Shown here: piece by piece, positions 1-8,759 of the stretch | Layout of the letters: each line of letters opens with the position of its first letter | How positions within the stretch are numbered: the first letter of the stretch is position 1 | Source: CAZKWG01 sp964615375 | GTDB taxonomy: Bacteria > Myxococcota_A > UBA796 > CAZKWG01 | Direction of reading: 5' to 3' | Assembly: GCA_964615375.1 (NCBI GenBank) | Contig: CAZTOW010000038.1 | Location: 1-64,000, forward strand | Length of the DNA: 64,000 nucleotides | The notes under the pieces: model-generated | What the model was told of the DNA's origin: nothing | Database searches by the model: none | The model's input: only the letters and a program-made list of their open reading frames with translations | Program-made: the position numbers and the translations under genes

Positions 1-4
1 CCCG

Positions 5-51
5 CCATCACGAGCGAAGCGCGTTTTTCTAACGCGCCCCGCCCGTGATGG
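5..51. repeat. Two-part inverted repeat at window edge
   Basis: CCATCACG (5-12) pairs with CGTGATGG (44-51), and inside it GCGCGT (19-24) pairs with ACGCGC (32-37) around a T-rich loop. It could be the terminator of a gene upstream of the window or an operator. There is no T-run after the outer stem, so a simple intrinsic terminator is not certain. No gene is seen in bases 1-63. Confidence 0.5.
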
Positions 52-63
52 CTCCCCACCGAC

Positions 64-98
64 TTGCATTTTCATTCTGAACGGTGCATATTTATGCA
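64..98 (+). promoter_or_regulatory. Tandem ARG-box-like operators
   Basis: TGCATATTTATGCA (85-98) fits the ArgR core TGMAT-WWWW-ATKCA exactly. A second, weaker copy, TGCATTTTCATTCT (65-78), starts exactly 20 bases earlier, about two helical turns, as in paired ARG boxes of arginine genes. The outer CTTGCAT/ATGCAAG arms (63-69, 94-100) are also inverted. The pair ends 19 bases before the start of the acetyltransferase gene. The ArgR consensus is family knowledge; control by ArgR here is inferred. Confidence 0.72.
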
Positions 99-117
99 AG
101 CTCTCTGGAGGCCCGGA

Positions 118-585
118 ATGGTCGCCCTGCGCAGGCCCACCGTCACGGACGTCCCCGCCATGATCAGCCTCATGGCCCCTCACATTCGCGCCGAGCGTCT
201 GCTCCCGCGCACCCCTCGTCAGGTCGTCGAGCGTCTACGGGACTACCTCGTCGCCGTGCGTGGGGACGAGGTCATCGGCGTCGGCTCACTCTCCCTCGTC
301 GACTTTGACCTCGCCGAGGTTGGCGTCGTCGCCGGCGAGTCCATCGACCTCGAGCGCCGCCTCCTGACCCAGCTCGTCGACGAGGCCCGCGCCCTCGGCG
401 TCCCTCGCGCCTTCGTCCTCACCAACGACCCGTCGCTCTTCGAGGACTGCGGCTTCCGCCCCACCACCCTCGACGCCCTCCCCCAGAAGCGCGACCGCCA
501 GTGCCTCCACTGCCCCCGCCTCGCCACCTGCCAGCAGGTCGCCCTCGAGCTCGCCCTCTCCTACCCCCCCGCCGAAGCCAAGTAG
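118..585 (+). CDS. argA: Short GNAT-type N-acetylglutamate synthase
   Basis: A 155-residue single-domain GNAT enzyme. The body and tail (LLPRTPRQ near residue 28, then LPQKRDRQCLHCP, a Cys-x2-Cys segment near the end) match the short standalone amino-acid N-acetyltransferases that make N-acetylglutamate from glutamate and acetyl-CoA, the first step of arginine synthesis. It lacks the kinase-like domain of classical ArgA, as this short class does. ATG 118 is chosen because GGAGG lies six bases upstream at 107-111; an in-frame TTG at 64 would run through the operators. The ARG-box pair just upstream independently supports an arginine role. No other arg gene is in the window. A different GNAT substrate remains possible. 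Confidence 0.78.
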   Translation: MVALRRPTVTDVPAMISLMAPHIRAERLLPRTPRQVVERLRDYLVAVRGDEVIGVGSLSLVDFDLAEVGVVAGESIDLERRLLTQLVDEARALGVPRAFVLTNDPSLFEDCGFRPTTLDALPQKRDRQCLHCPRLATCQQVALELALSYPPAEAK

Positions 586-664
586 CCCCCCAAGCGCCCC
601 CCCCAGCGGCCCCCCCACCCCCACCCCGCCACCCCGCCCCGCCACCCCAAAGCGGGAGGGGGGA

Positions 665-719
665 GGTAGCCATAACGAAAGAAGCGGGCTAAATGCCCGC
701 TTCTTTCGTTATGACTACC
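665..719. terminator. Strong bidirectional terminator hairpin
   Basis: A perfect 19-base-pair stem (671-689 with 695-713) with a 5-base loop, extended outside by GGTAG/CTACC (665-669, 715-719). It lies between the convergent NAGS and groEL genes and carries A/T-rich segments in both arms, so it can serve both strands. Confidence 0.8.
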
Positions 720-749
720 GGGGGGAACCCTCGCAGGAGGGTTCCCCCC
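720..749 (-). terminator. GC-rich hairpin after groEL
   Basis: A 13-base-pair stem (720-732 with 737-749) with loop GCAG, eight bases past the groEL stop codon. With the neighbouring hairpin it makes a double terminator between convergent genes. Confidence 0.65.
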
Positions 750-756
750 CAGTAGA

Positions 757-2364
<1,608 letters not shown>

Positions 2365-2419
2365 GGTTGTTCCTCTTGAATCTCAGGTTCTGATAGGGTT
2401 GGAGAGGGGGTCGGGCGGA

Positions 2420-2710
2420 TCAGCTCTCGAGGATGCCGAGGATCTCTTCCTCGCGCATCACGAGGCGCTCCTCGCCGTCGATCTTGATCTCGGTGCCCGA
2501 GTACTTGTTGAAGACCACCTTGTCGCCGACCTTGACGGTCAGGGGGGTGATGGTCCCGTTGTCGGCGACCTTGCCCTGGCCGACGGCGAGCACGATGCCC
2601 TGGGCCGGCTTCTCGGTGGCGCTCTCGGGCAGGAACAGGCCGCTCTTCGTGCGGGTGGCCTCTTCGCTACGCTTGATGAGTACGCGATCGAACAGAGGGG
2701 TGACCGTCAT
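2420..2710 (-). CDS. groS: 10-kDa co-chaperonin GroES
   Basis: A 96-residue co-chaperonin that caps the GroEL ring. It starts MTVTPLFDRVLIKR, carries the mobile-loop region (residues 16-33) and ends in the conserved IDGEERLVMREEEILGILE stretch. Length is normal for the family. It is first in the operon, with a long leader (about 130 bases if the proposed promoter is right) and a groEL start 55 bases downstream. Confidence 0.97.
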   Translation of the reverse strand: MTVTPLFDRVLIKRSEEATRTKSGLFLPESATEKPAQGIVLAVGQGKVADNGTITPLTVKVGDKVVFNKYSGTEIKIDGEERLVMREEEILGILES

Positions 2711-2811
2711 TGGCTCTCGATCTCCGTGGACGTTGATCAGGGATGGCTCCTCGGCGGGACTGCGGAGCGCGCCGCGGGCACGTCAGAGGAGGAAGAAAAA
2801 AGGCGCCCTAT

Positions 2812-2832
2812 GAGTCCTCCGGTGGCGGACTC
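2812..2832. repeat. Inverted repeat in groES leader
   Basis: GAGTCC (2812-2817) and GGACTC (2827-2832) are separated by exactly nine bases, just downstream of the proposed groESL start point. Geometry resembles a CIRCE operator, but arm length and sequence do not match it. It may be a heat-shock operator of another type or a leader hairpin. Confidence 0.35.
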
Positions 2833-2847
2833 GGCTCGGGGGGTGCA

Positions 2848-2875
2848 AGACTAGGCACAGCCCCCCCATCGTCAA
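2848..2875 (-). promoter_or_regulatory. Candidate groESL promoter
   Basis: On the minus strand TTGACG (2870-2875) is followed after 16 bases by TAGTCT (2848-2853). The -35 is a 5/6 match and the -10 only 3/6. It would give a leader of about 130 bases before groES. No sigma-32-type or CIRCE sequence was found. Confidence 0.4.
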
Positions 2876-2993
2876 CCCCCGCCGACGCCTTTCGCGCACG
2901 ATCTCGCGCGCGGGGCCCGACGGGAGCCGAAACAACCTCCCTGTAAACACCGATCGGAGCTCATCAACACCCTTCGAGAGACGAGGAGACACC

Positions 2994-3602
2994 ATGTCCC
3001 GCGGAGGCATCGCGACCGCCAGCAACCTGTTCGATTTCTTCCACGAGAGGGTGGAGGCCGCCGCCGGCCGCCCGAGCCGGGTCAGCGAGGAGGGGCAGCT
3101 CTACCTCTCCCAGATGCTCGTCGAGCGCGGGAGGGCCGAGGGGCCCAGCCGGGACCCGGACACGCTGGCCGAGCTCTGGGCGCGGGCCTCGACCGGCGAC
3201 GCGGTGGAGCGGGTGCGGAGCTGGCGCGAGCTCGCCGACCGCGCCCTGTATCTGACGGGCTTCTTCCGCCAGAGCCTGCAGCGTGGGCTGGTCAGCGTGG
3301 ACTACTACATGGAGATGGGATCCGCCGCCTACCTCCGCCTCGCGCGCGTCGTCGGCGGCGGGCGCGGCGAGGGCCGCGGCCTCGACGAGGTCTGGGCCGA
3401 GCTCGGCGAGCGTTTCGAGGACGCCAGCGACCTGCTGAAGGACGTGGAGGAGGACATCCGCACCGAAGACATCCACAGCGAGCGCGACATCCTCCGCCTC
3501 TACGAGCTCTGGCGCGCCACCGGAAACCCTCGCCTGCTGACGCGCCTGGAGAAGCTGGGCGTCATACCCATCAAGAGCGCGCTCTCCGAAGACGGAGAAT
3601 AG
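2994..3602 (+). CDS. Conserved hypothetical protein (202 aa)
   Basis: A soluble, mostly helical 202-residue protein without signal peptide or membrane segment; function not recognised. The middle has LTGFFRQSLQRGLVSVDYYM (about residues 87-106), and the C-terminal third is charged (DLLKDVEEDIRTEDIHSERD). GAGGAGA precedes the ATG at normal spacing. It is divergent from groESL and followed by a hexanucleotide repeat that stays in its reading frame after the TAG stop. It resembles conserved hypotheticals I associate with Myxococcota, but I cannot name a family. Confidence 0.8.
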   Translation: MSRGGIATASNLFDFFHERVEAAAGRPSRVSEEGQLYLSQMLVERGRAEGPSRDPDTLAELWARASTGDAVERVRSWRELADRALYLTGFFRQSLQRGLVSVDYYMEMGSAAYLRLARVVGGGRGEGRGLDEVWAELGERFEDASDLLKDVEEDIRTEDIHSERDILRLYELWRATGNPRLLTRLEKLGVIPIKSALSEDGE

Positions 3603-3614
3603 CAGCCCCCCCCC

Positions 3615-3790
3615 GACGCCAATGCCGCCCCCGATACCGATACCGATGCCGATGCCGCCCCCGATACCGATGCCGCCCCCGATACCGATGCCGATGCCGA
3701 TGCCGATACCGATGCCAATGCCGATGCCGATGCCGATGCCGATACCGATACCGATACCGATACCGATGCCGCCCCCACCCCCGATCCCGA
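3615..3790. repeat. (CCGATR)n hexanucleotide repeat
   Basis: About 28 imperfect copies of the hexamer CCGATA/CCGATG, with CCCCCGAT interruptions, fill the gap between the 202-aa hypothetical and rpoZ. In the frame of the upstream gene it would read as Asp-Thr/Asp-Ala repeats after the TAG. Unit variation and interruption suggest slippage growth. No separate gene is proposed within 3603-3879. Confidence 0.9.
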
Positions 3791-3879
3791 TCCCCACCCC
3801 CCAACCACCTTGACGATCCGCCCCCCCATCAATAGGGTTGAGGGTCCCCATGGGTCCCCCCCATGGACTCGGAGGTCGG

Positions 3880-4173
3880 ATGGCCCGCATCACGGTGGAA
3901 GACTGCCTCGAGCAGATCCCCAACCGCTTCTCTCTCGTGCTCGTCGCCGCTGAGCGCACGAAGCAGCTCCTCCGCGGCGATCAGATCCTGATCGCCGACG
4001 GCCGCTCCAACAAGGAGGCGGTCACCGCGCTCCGCGAGATCGCCGCGGGCCTCGTCCACGTCGATCTGCGCGACTTCGACGAGAACGAGAACCTGCGCGG
4101 GTTCGCCGGGCCGCTGAGCCGCGAGGATCTGCCGCCCACCGCCGACGACGACCTCCCCCCGGCCGCTGACTGA
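3880..4173 (+). CDS. rpoZ: RNA polymerase omega subunit
   Basis: A 97-residue omega subunit that helps assemble RNA polymerase by holding the beta-prime C-terminus. MARITVEDCLEQIPNRFSLV at the N-terminus and the NKEAVTALREIAAG helix are diagnostic. The start at 3880 is set by GGAGG at 3871-3875; an upstream in-frame ATG at 3838 adds 14 residues foreign to the family. The tail is an Asp/Pro-rich extension ending DDDLPPAAD. It is followed 11 bases later by a small acidic protein gene, likely in the same transcript. Confidence 0.95.
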   Translation: MARITVEDCLEQIPNRFSLVLVAAERTKQLLRGDQILIADGRSNKEAVTALREIAAGLVHVDLRDFDENENLRGFAGPLSREDLPPTADDDLPPAAD

Positions 4174-4184
4174 CGGGAGCCGCC

Positions 4185-4403
4185 ATGGATCAGGATCGCG
4201 ATCAACTCTTCGACGTCCGCACGGTCGAGCGCAACATCGCCCGCGGCAAGATCACCCGCGCCGAGTACGAGGCCTGGCTGGAGACGCAGGAAGACTGCGC
4301 CGAGCTCGCCGAGAACGCCGGCACCGTCTTCACCCACAGCCGCTACACCGAGATCGGGGACGGCGACGGGGACGAGCTGACGGAAGAGGACGATCAGGGC
4401 TGA
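4185..4403 (+). CDS. Small acidic conserved protein (72 aa)
   Basis: A 72-residue acidic protein: a helical N-terminal part VRTVERNIARGKITRAEY, then a Glu/Asp-rich tail with EIGDGDGDELTEEDDQG. No signal peptide or cysteine pair. A GGAG precedes the start. It sits 11 bases after rpoZ and 20 bases before hutU. The ERNIARGKITRAEYEAWL segment resembles short conserved proteins of deltaproteobacteria, but no function is known to me. Confidence 0.75.
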   Translation: MDQDRDQLFDVRTVERNIARGKITRAEYEAWLETQEDCAELAENAGTVFTHSRYTEIGDGDGDELTEEDDQG

Positions 4404-4423
4404 GAGCCCTCACGAGGAGCGCC

Positions 4424-6076
4424 ATGAGCCGCGTCGTCCGGGCGCCCCGAGGGTCAGAGCTGCAGTGTCGGGGGTGGGTCCAGGAGGCCGCCCTGCGGAT
4501 GCTGATGAACAACCTCGATCCGGAGGTCGCCGAGCGGCCCGAGGATCTGGTGGTCTACGGCGGCACCGGGCGCGCCGCGCGGAGCTGGCCCGCCTTCGAC
4601 GCCATCGTGAGCACGCTGCGCGAGCTGGGCGACGACGAGACCCTGCTGGTGCAGTCGGGCAAGCCGGTGGGCGTGGTGCGATCGCACCGCGACGCGCCGC
4701 GCGTGCTCATCGCGAACTCGAACCTGGTGGGCGCCTGGGCCACCTGGGAGCACTTCCGCGAGCTGGAGCGGAAGGGGCTCATGATGTACGGCCAGATGAC
4801 GGCCGGATCCTGGATCTACATCGGCACCCAGGGCATCCTCCAGGGCACCTACGAGACCTTCGCCGAGGCGGGTCGCCAGCACTTCGGCGGGGACCTGACC
4901 GGCCGGCTGGTGGTCAGCGGCGGGCTCGGCGGGATGGGCGGCGCGCAGCCGCTGGCCGCGACGATGAACAACGCGGTCTTCCTGGGCTTCGACGTGGACG
5001 CCACGCGCGTCCGCCGCCGGCTGGAGACCCGCTACCTCGACGAGCTGGCCCCGGACCTGGACCAGGCGCTGGAGAGCGCCCGGCGCTGCATGGCCCGGGG
5101 AGAGCCGCGATCCATCGCCGTGGTGATGAACGCCGCCGACGGGCTGGAGGGCCTGATCGCCCGGGGCGTGGTCCCCGACCTGCTGACCGACCAGACCTCG
5201 GCCCACGATCCGCTCGCCGGCTACGTGCCGCGGAGGATGTCGCTGGAGGAGGCCCTGGCCCTGAGGGTCGCGGACCCGGAGGGCTACACGGCGCGCTCCA
5301 TCGCCACCATGGGCGACCACGTCCGGGCCATGCTCGCCCTCAAGCGCGCGGGGGCCTACACCTTCGACTACGGCAACAACCTGCGGGCCGGGGCGGTCAA
5401 GGCCGGCGTGGGCGACGCCTTCGAGATCGAGGGCTTCGTGCCGGCCTACATCCGGCCGCTCTTCTGTGAGGGCAAGGGCCCCTTCCGCTGGGTGGCGCTC
5501 TCGGGCGACCCCCAGGACATCTACACCACCGACCGGGTCGTGCGCGAGCTCTTCCCCGAGGACGCGGCGCTCCAGCGCTGGCTGCTGCTGGCGGGCGAGA
5601 AGGTGGCGTTCCAGGGGCTCCCGGCGCGGATCTGCTGGCTGGGCTACGGGGCGCGGGCGAAGGCGGGGCTGGCCTTCAACGAGCTGGTGCGCACGGGCCA
5701 GGTCAAGGCCCCCATCGTCATCGGCCGCGACCACCTGGACTGCGGCTCGGTGGCCAGCCCCAACCGCGAGACGGAGGCCATGCTGGACGGCACCGACGCC
5801 GTCGCCGACTGGCCCATCCTGAACGCGCTGATCAACGCGGTGAACGGCGCCTCCTGGGTGAGCTTCCACCACGGCGGCGGCGTGGGCATCGGCTACAGCC
5901 TGCACGCGGGTCAGGTGATCGTGGCCGACGGGACGCCAGAGGCGGCGGCCCGCTTGGAGCGCGTGCTGACCAGCGATCCGGCCATGGGGATCTTCCGGCA
6001 CGTAGACGCGGGATACGATCACGCCGTCGAGGTGGCCCAGGCGGCCGGCGTGCGGATCCCGATGATGCGCGGCTGA
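4424..6076 (+). CDS. hutU: Urocanate hydratase
   Basis: A 550-residue cytoplasmic urocanase that uses NAD+ as an electrophile to hydrate urocanate to imidazolonepropionate in histidine degradation. Highly conserved blocks include YGGTGRAARSW, LLVQSGKPVGV, MMYGQMTAGSWIYIGTQGI and DHLDCGSVASPNRE, the last with the family's active-site cysteine, then HHGGGVGIGYSLHAGQ near the end. Length is normal. GAGGAG precedes the ATG. No other hut gene is next to it in this window. Confidence 0.98.
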   Translation: MSRVVRAPRGSELQCRGWVQEAALRMLMNNLDPEVAERPEDLVVYGGTGRAARSWPAFDAIVSTLRELGDDETLLVQSGKPVGVVRSHRDAPRVLIANSNLVGAWATWEHFRELERKGLMMYGQMTAGSWIYIGTQGILQGTYETFAEAGRQHFGGDLTGRLVVSGGLGGMGGAQPLAATMNNAVFLGFDVDATRVRRRLETRYLDELAPDLDQALESARRCMARGEPRSIAVVMNAADGLEGLIARGVVPDLLTDQTSAHDPLAGYVPRRMSLEEALALRVADPEGYTARSIATMGDHVRAMLALKRAGAYTFDYGNNLRAGAVKAGVGDAFEIEGFVPAYIRPLFCEGKGPFRWVALSGDPQDIYTTDRVVRELFPEDAALQRWLLLAGEKVAFQGLPARICWLGYGARAKAGLAFNELVRTGQVKAPIVIGRDHLDCGSVASPNRETEAMLDGTDAVADWPILNALINAVNGASWVSFHHGGGVGIGYSLHAGQVIVADGTPEAAARLERVLTSDPAMGIFRHVDAGYDHAVEVAQAAGVRIPMMRG

Positions 6077-6135
6077 TCGTCCGTCCACGCCTCACACCTG
6101 GGCGGGCTGCGTTATCCTCGTGGTGGAGGCTCTCC

Positions 6136-6957
6136 ATGCGCCCTCCCCTCCCCTGCCTGCTCCTCGCGCTCGCCGGCCTCGGTCTCGGATCCGCGCGCGC
6201 CGGTGCGCCGGAGCAGCCCCTGGTCACGGTCACGGCCGTGGCCGAGCGGGACCAGCTCGTGCCGGGGCAGGCGATGTGGGTGGGCCTGCGCTACGAGATC
6301 GCGCCGGGCTGGCACATCTACTGGGAGAACCCCGGGGACAGCGGGCTGGCCACCACGGTCGAGCTCGCGCCGGGGCCGGGGCTGACGACGGGGCCGCTGC
6401 GCTGGCCGGGGCCGGATCGCTTCGATCTCCCGGGCGGGATCGCCAACTTCGGCTACCACGAGGAGGTGGTGCTGCTCACCGAGCTCACGCCGCGCGCGCA
6501 GCTCCGCGTGGGCGAGCGCGCCCGCGTGGCCTGGAGCACCACCTGGCTGGCCTGCAAGGAGGCCTGCGTCCGCGGCGAGGCCGAGGGCACGCTGGAGCTG
6601 CCCGTGGGATCCGTGGCGACCTCGCGGCGCTCCGAGGTGCTGGACGCCTGGGTGAGGCGCCTGCCCGCGGGCGCGGAGAACGTGGGCGCGGTGGAGCGCT
6701 GGCAGGGCCCCGCCTCCGCGCCGGAGCGCGTGGTCTTCGTGCGCGGCGCCACCAGAGCCCTCTTCTTCCCCTCCCGCGCGCTCCTGGACGCCTTGAGCTC
6801 CGAGCGGATCGAGCCCGGCCCGGAGGGCGTGACGCTCACGCTCACCGTAGACCCCGCCCGCCTCTCCATCGACGCCCGCGGCGTCCTGCGGGTGGAGAGC
6901 GCCGAGGGTGTCCGCTGGATCGAGCTTCGCCTCCCCCTTCCCCCGACCACCCCCTGA
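6136..6957 (+). CDS. Secreted DsbD N-terminal-domain-like protein
   Basis: A 273-residue exported protein. An N-terminal signal peptide (about residues 1-22, LLLALAGLGLGSARAG) is followed by a DsbD-alpha-like immunoglobulin fold: GWHIYWENPGDSGL near residue 57 and the cysteine pair in WLACKEACVRGEAEG near residue 137. In DsbD this domain passes electrons in the periplasm; here the membrane and thioredoxin domains are missing, as in standalone homologues. The redoxin gene follows after about 15 bases, so a shared thiol-redox role is plausible. GGTGGAGG precedes the ATG. Confidence 0.85.
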   Translation: MRPPLPCLLLALAGLGLGSARAGAPEQPLVTVTAVAERDQLVPGQAMWVGLRYEIAPGWHIYWENPGDSGLATTVELAPGPGLTTGPLRWPGPDRFDLPGGIANFGYHEEVVLLTELTPRAQLRVGERARVAWSTTWLACKEACVRGEAEGTLELPVGSVATSRRSEVLDAWVRRLPAGAENVGAVERWQGPASAPERVVFVRGATRALFFPSRALLDALSSERIEPGPEGVTLTLTVDPARLSIDARGVLRVESAEGVRWIELRLPLPPTTP

Positions 6958-6971
6958 ACACGAGGTCTCCC

Positions 6972-7017
6972 ATGCGCGCTCACGCTCGCCCTGCTGCTCA
7001 CGGCCTGCTCCCCCGGC
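6972..7017 (+). other. Out-of-frame lipoprotein signal start of the redoxin
   Basis: An ATG at 6972 has a well-placed GAGG (6962-6965), but in its frame it gives a nonsense peptide. Shifted by one frame, bases 6973-7017 encode ALTLALLLTACSPG, a typical lipoprotein signal with lipobox LTAC, running directly into the redoxin. One base too many or two too few in the CGCGC run at 6975-6979 would explain it. Confidence 0.65.
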
Positions 7018-7596
7018 ATGCTGGCCCTCGACCCCGCGGAGGCGGAGGCCCAGAGCGCCGCGCTCAAGCCCGGCCAGAAGGCTCCCGGATTCACGCTCCC
7101 CGATCTGACGGGCAACAAGGTGAGCCTGGCCGACTTCGCCGGCAAGACGGTGGTGCTGGAGTGGTTCAACCCGGGCTGCCCCTTCGTGAAGTACGCCCAC
7201 GCCGAGGGCCCGCTGAAGGACCAGGCGGCGAAGACCACCGCGGGCGGCGTGGTCTGGCTGGCGATCAACTCGGGCGCCCCGGGCAAGCAGGGCGCCGGCG
7301 TGGAGGTCAACCAGCAGGCGGCGAAGGACTGGGCCATGGCCCACCCCGTGCTGCTGGACGAGGACGGGGCCGTGGGCCGAGCCTACGGGGCCAAGACCAC
7401 GCCGCACATGTACGTCATCGACGGCGGCGGGAACGTGGTCTACGCGGGCGGGCTGGACAACGCGCCCCTGGGCAAGGTCGAGGGGAAGGATGCGCGCAAT
7501 TTCGTGAGCGCCGCCCTGGCGGATCTGGCCGCCGGCCGCCCGGTCGCCACCCCCGCCACCCAGCCCTACGGGTGCAGCGTCAAGTACGGCGGGTAG
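7018..7596 (+). CDS. Thioredoxin-fold peroxiredoxin-like redoxin
   Basis: A 192-residue AhpC/TSA-redoxin family protein from the first usable ATG. It shows PGFTLPDLTGNKVSLADFAG, then EWFNPGCPFVKYAH with a single cysteine in the active-site loop (PGCPFVK rather than CxxC), and TTPHMYVID with the conserved cis-Pro region. The C-terminus holds another Cys (YGCSVKYGG), typical of this PGCPFV subfamily. The reading frame continues upstream into an intact lipoprotein signal peptide lacking a start codon, so the native product is probably a membrane-anchored periplasmic lipoprotein disrupted by an indel or sequence error. It overlaps the convergent next gene by 17 bases. Confidence 0.85.
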   Translation: MLALDPAEAEAQSAALKPGQKAPGFTLPDLTGNKVSLADFAGKTVVLEWFNPGCPFVKYAHAEGPLKDQAAKTTAGGVVWLAINSGAPGKQGAGVEVNQQAAKDWAMAHPVLLDEDGAVGRAYGAKTTPHMYVIDGGGNVVYAGGLDNAPLGKVEGKDARNFVSAALADLAAGRPVATPATQPYGCSVKYGG

Positions 7597-8695
7597 CGCG
7601 CCGCGGCGCCTTGTCGGACTTCCAGCGCGCGCCCTTCTTCAGGCGCTTCGACACGATGGCGCGCTGACGCTCCTTGTAGAGGTCGTGGGCGTTCTCGCCC
7701 TCCTCGTTCTTGTGGGCGGTCAGCTCGTCCATGACCTGGAACTCGACCAGCACGAAGACGGTGCGGCCGAAGCGCTCGACGTAGCGCCGCTCGGCGGCGT
7801 CATCCACCCTGACTGGAAAATCGACGATGAAGTTGACCATCCGATAGGAGGCGCCGGAGAAGGGGTTCTCCTCGGGGTTGAAGTCGTCGTCCTCCACCGA
7901 CCAGCCCTGGAGCTTGTCCACGAGGTGGACATACTCGGGCGAGCGCAGGAGCTGGTCGAGCCGGACCAGGTTGTTGTGGCTCTGGCCGGGGATGGTGTAG
8001 TTGCAGGGGAAGAGGTTGTTGACCAGCCAGGCCATGACCGGGACGATGTGGCCGGGCCCCTCGGTCACGAGGCGGAAGCGCAGCTTGTCGAAGACGGTGG
8101 CAGCGGTGGTGTCGCGCTTGGCCAGCAGCTTGGTGATGACGCTGTGGCGCTCCTTCCGGTTGCCGTAGAACTCCACGATGGGGAAGCCCTGCCGGCGCAG
8201 ATCGGAGAGCGCCTCGAGGATGCGCGCCTCGGCCAGCGTGCCCAGCTCGGCCTCCGAGCGGGGCGTGTAGAAGCGGAGCTCAGCCGCCTCCATGTGGTTG
8301 ATGACGTGGACGAGCTTCAGGATGACGCAGGCCAGGATCTGCTGGCGGCGGAAGCCCCCGGTCTGGCTGGCGGCCAGGAAGACGTCGCGGGGGTCGGCGG
8401 GGCGCGCGAGGCTCTCGGGGAAGCTGAGCTGCAGGTGCTCGCGCAGGTAGGTGATCGCCTCCTCGTGGACGCGGCGCAGGCGGCGCAGGTCCTCCGCGTC
8501 GTCGGGGTCCAGGAGGTGCAGCCGCAGGAAGCGATCCACATCGGCCCGCGTCTGGAAGTGGACCCGGTTCCAGTCGATCACGGAGTTCCCTCGAAGGACG
8601 AGGCGAACGGCCTCCAGATCGGCCAGATCCAGCGGGCGCTCCGCGAACAGCCGCCCCATGGAGGTAGTGATGTCGATGCTCGGCGGCAGGCTCAC
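7580..8695 (-). CDS. TIGR04552-like protein with RelA/SpoT-like core
   Basis: A 371-residue cytoplasmic protein. I assign it to the TIGR04552-type family of deltaproteobacteria from overall recollection. The middle resembles a nucleotidyltransferase of the RelA/SpoT kind: NRKERHSVITKL (residues 179-190) resembles the RxKxxxS substrate loop, VFDKLRFRLV (201-210) resembles the D-x-x-x-R metal/ATP segment, and VLVEFQVMD (315-323) resembles the VExQIRT strand. The GTG start at 8695 has GGAGGG upstream. The N-terminal 170 residues are helical without an HD motif. Alarmone synthesis is only a hypothesis. Confidence 0.7.
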   Translation of the reverse strand: MSLPPSIDITTSMGRLFAERPLDLADLEAVRLVLRGNSVIDWNRVHFQTRADVDRFLRLHLLDPDDAEDLRRLRRVHEEAITYLREHLQLSFPESLARPADPRDVFLAASQTGGFRRQQILACVILKLVHVINHMEAAELRFYTPRSEAELGTLAEARILEALSDLRRQGFPIVEFYGNRKERHSVITKLLAKRDTTAATVFDKLRFRLVTEGPGHIVPVMAWLVNNLFPCNYTIPGQSHNNLVRLDQLLRSPEYVHLVDKLQGWSVEDDDFNPEENPFSGASYRMVNFIVDFPVRVDDAAERRYVERFGRTVFVLVEFQVMDELTAHKNEEGENAHDLYKERQRAIVSKRLKKGARWKSDKAPRRATRRT

Positions 8696-8740
8696 GTATC
8701 CCTCCAGGCCGCCATGATAACGCCTTGCTGGGGTGCGATC

Positions 8741-8757
8741 CCGCCGTTACACGGCGG
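8741..8757. repeat. Inverted repeat at gene start
   Basis: CCGCCGT (8741-8747) and ACGGCGG (8751-8757) form a perfect 7-base stem with a 3-base loop, ending two bases before the next ATG. No separate Shine-Dalgarno sequence is visible, so the repeat could control translation or be an operator in this divergent promoter region. Confidence 0.45.
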
Positions 8758-8759
8758 CC

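Noticed and set aside
2711..2993. CIRCE operator for HrcA
   Set aside because: No TTAGCACTC-N9-GAGTGCTAA match; only short unrelated arms with the same spacing.
3615..3790. CRISPR-like array
   Set aside because: Units are six bases with no spacers; simple sequence repeat.
3622..3813. MPMPIPIP-type 63-residue peptide
   Set aside because: Product of the hexanucleotide repeat; no SD or conservation.
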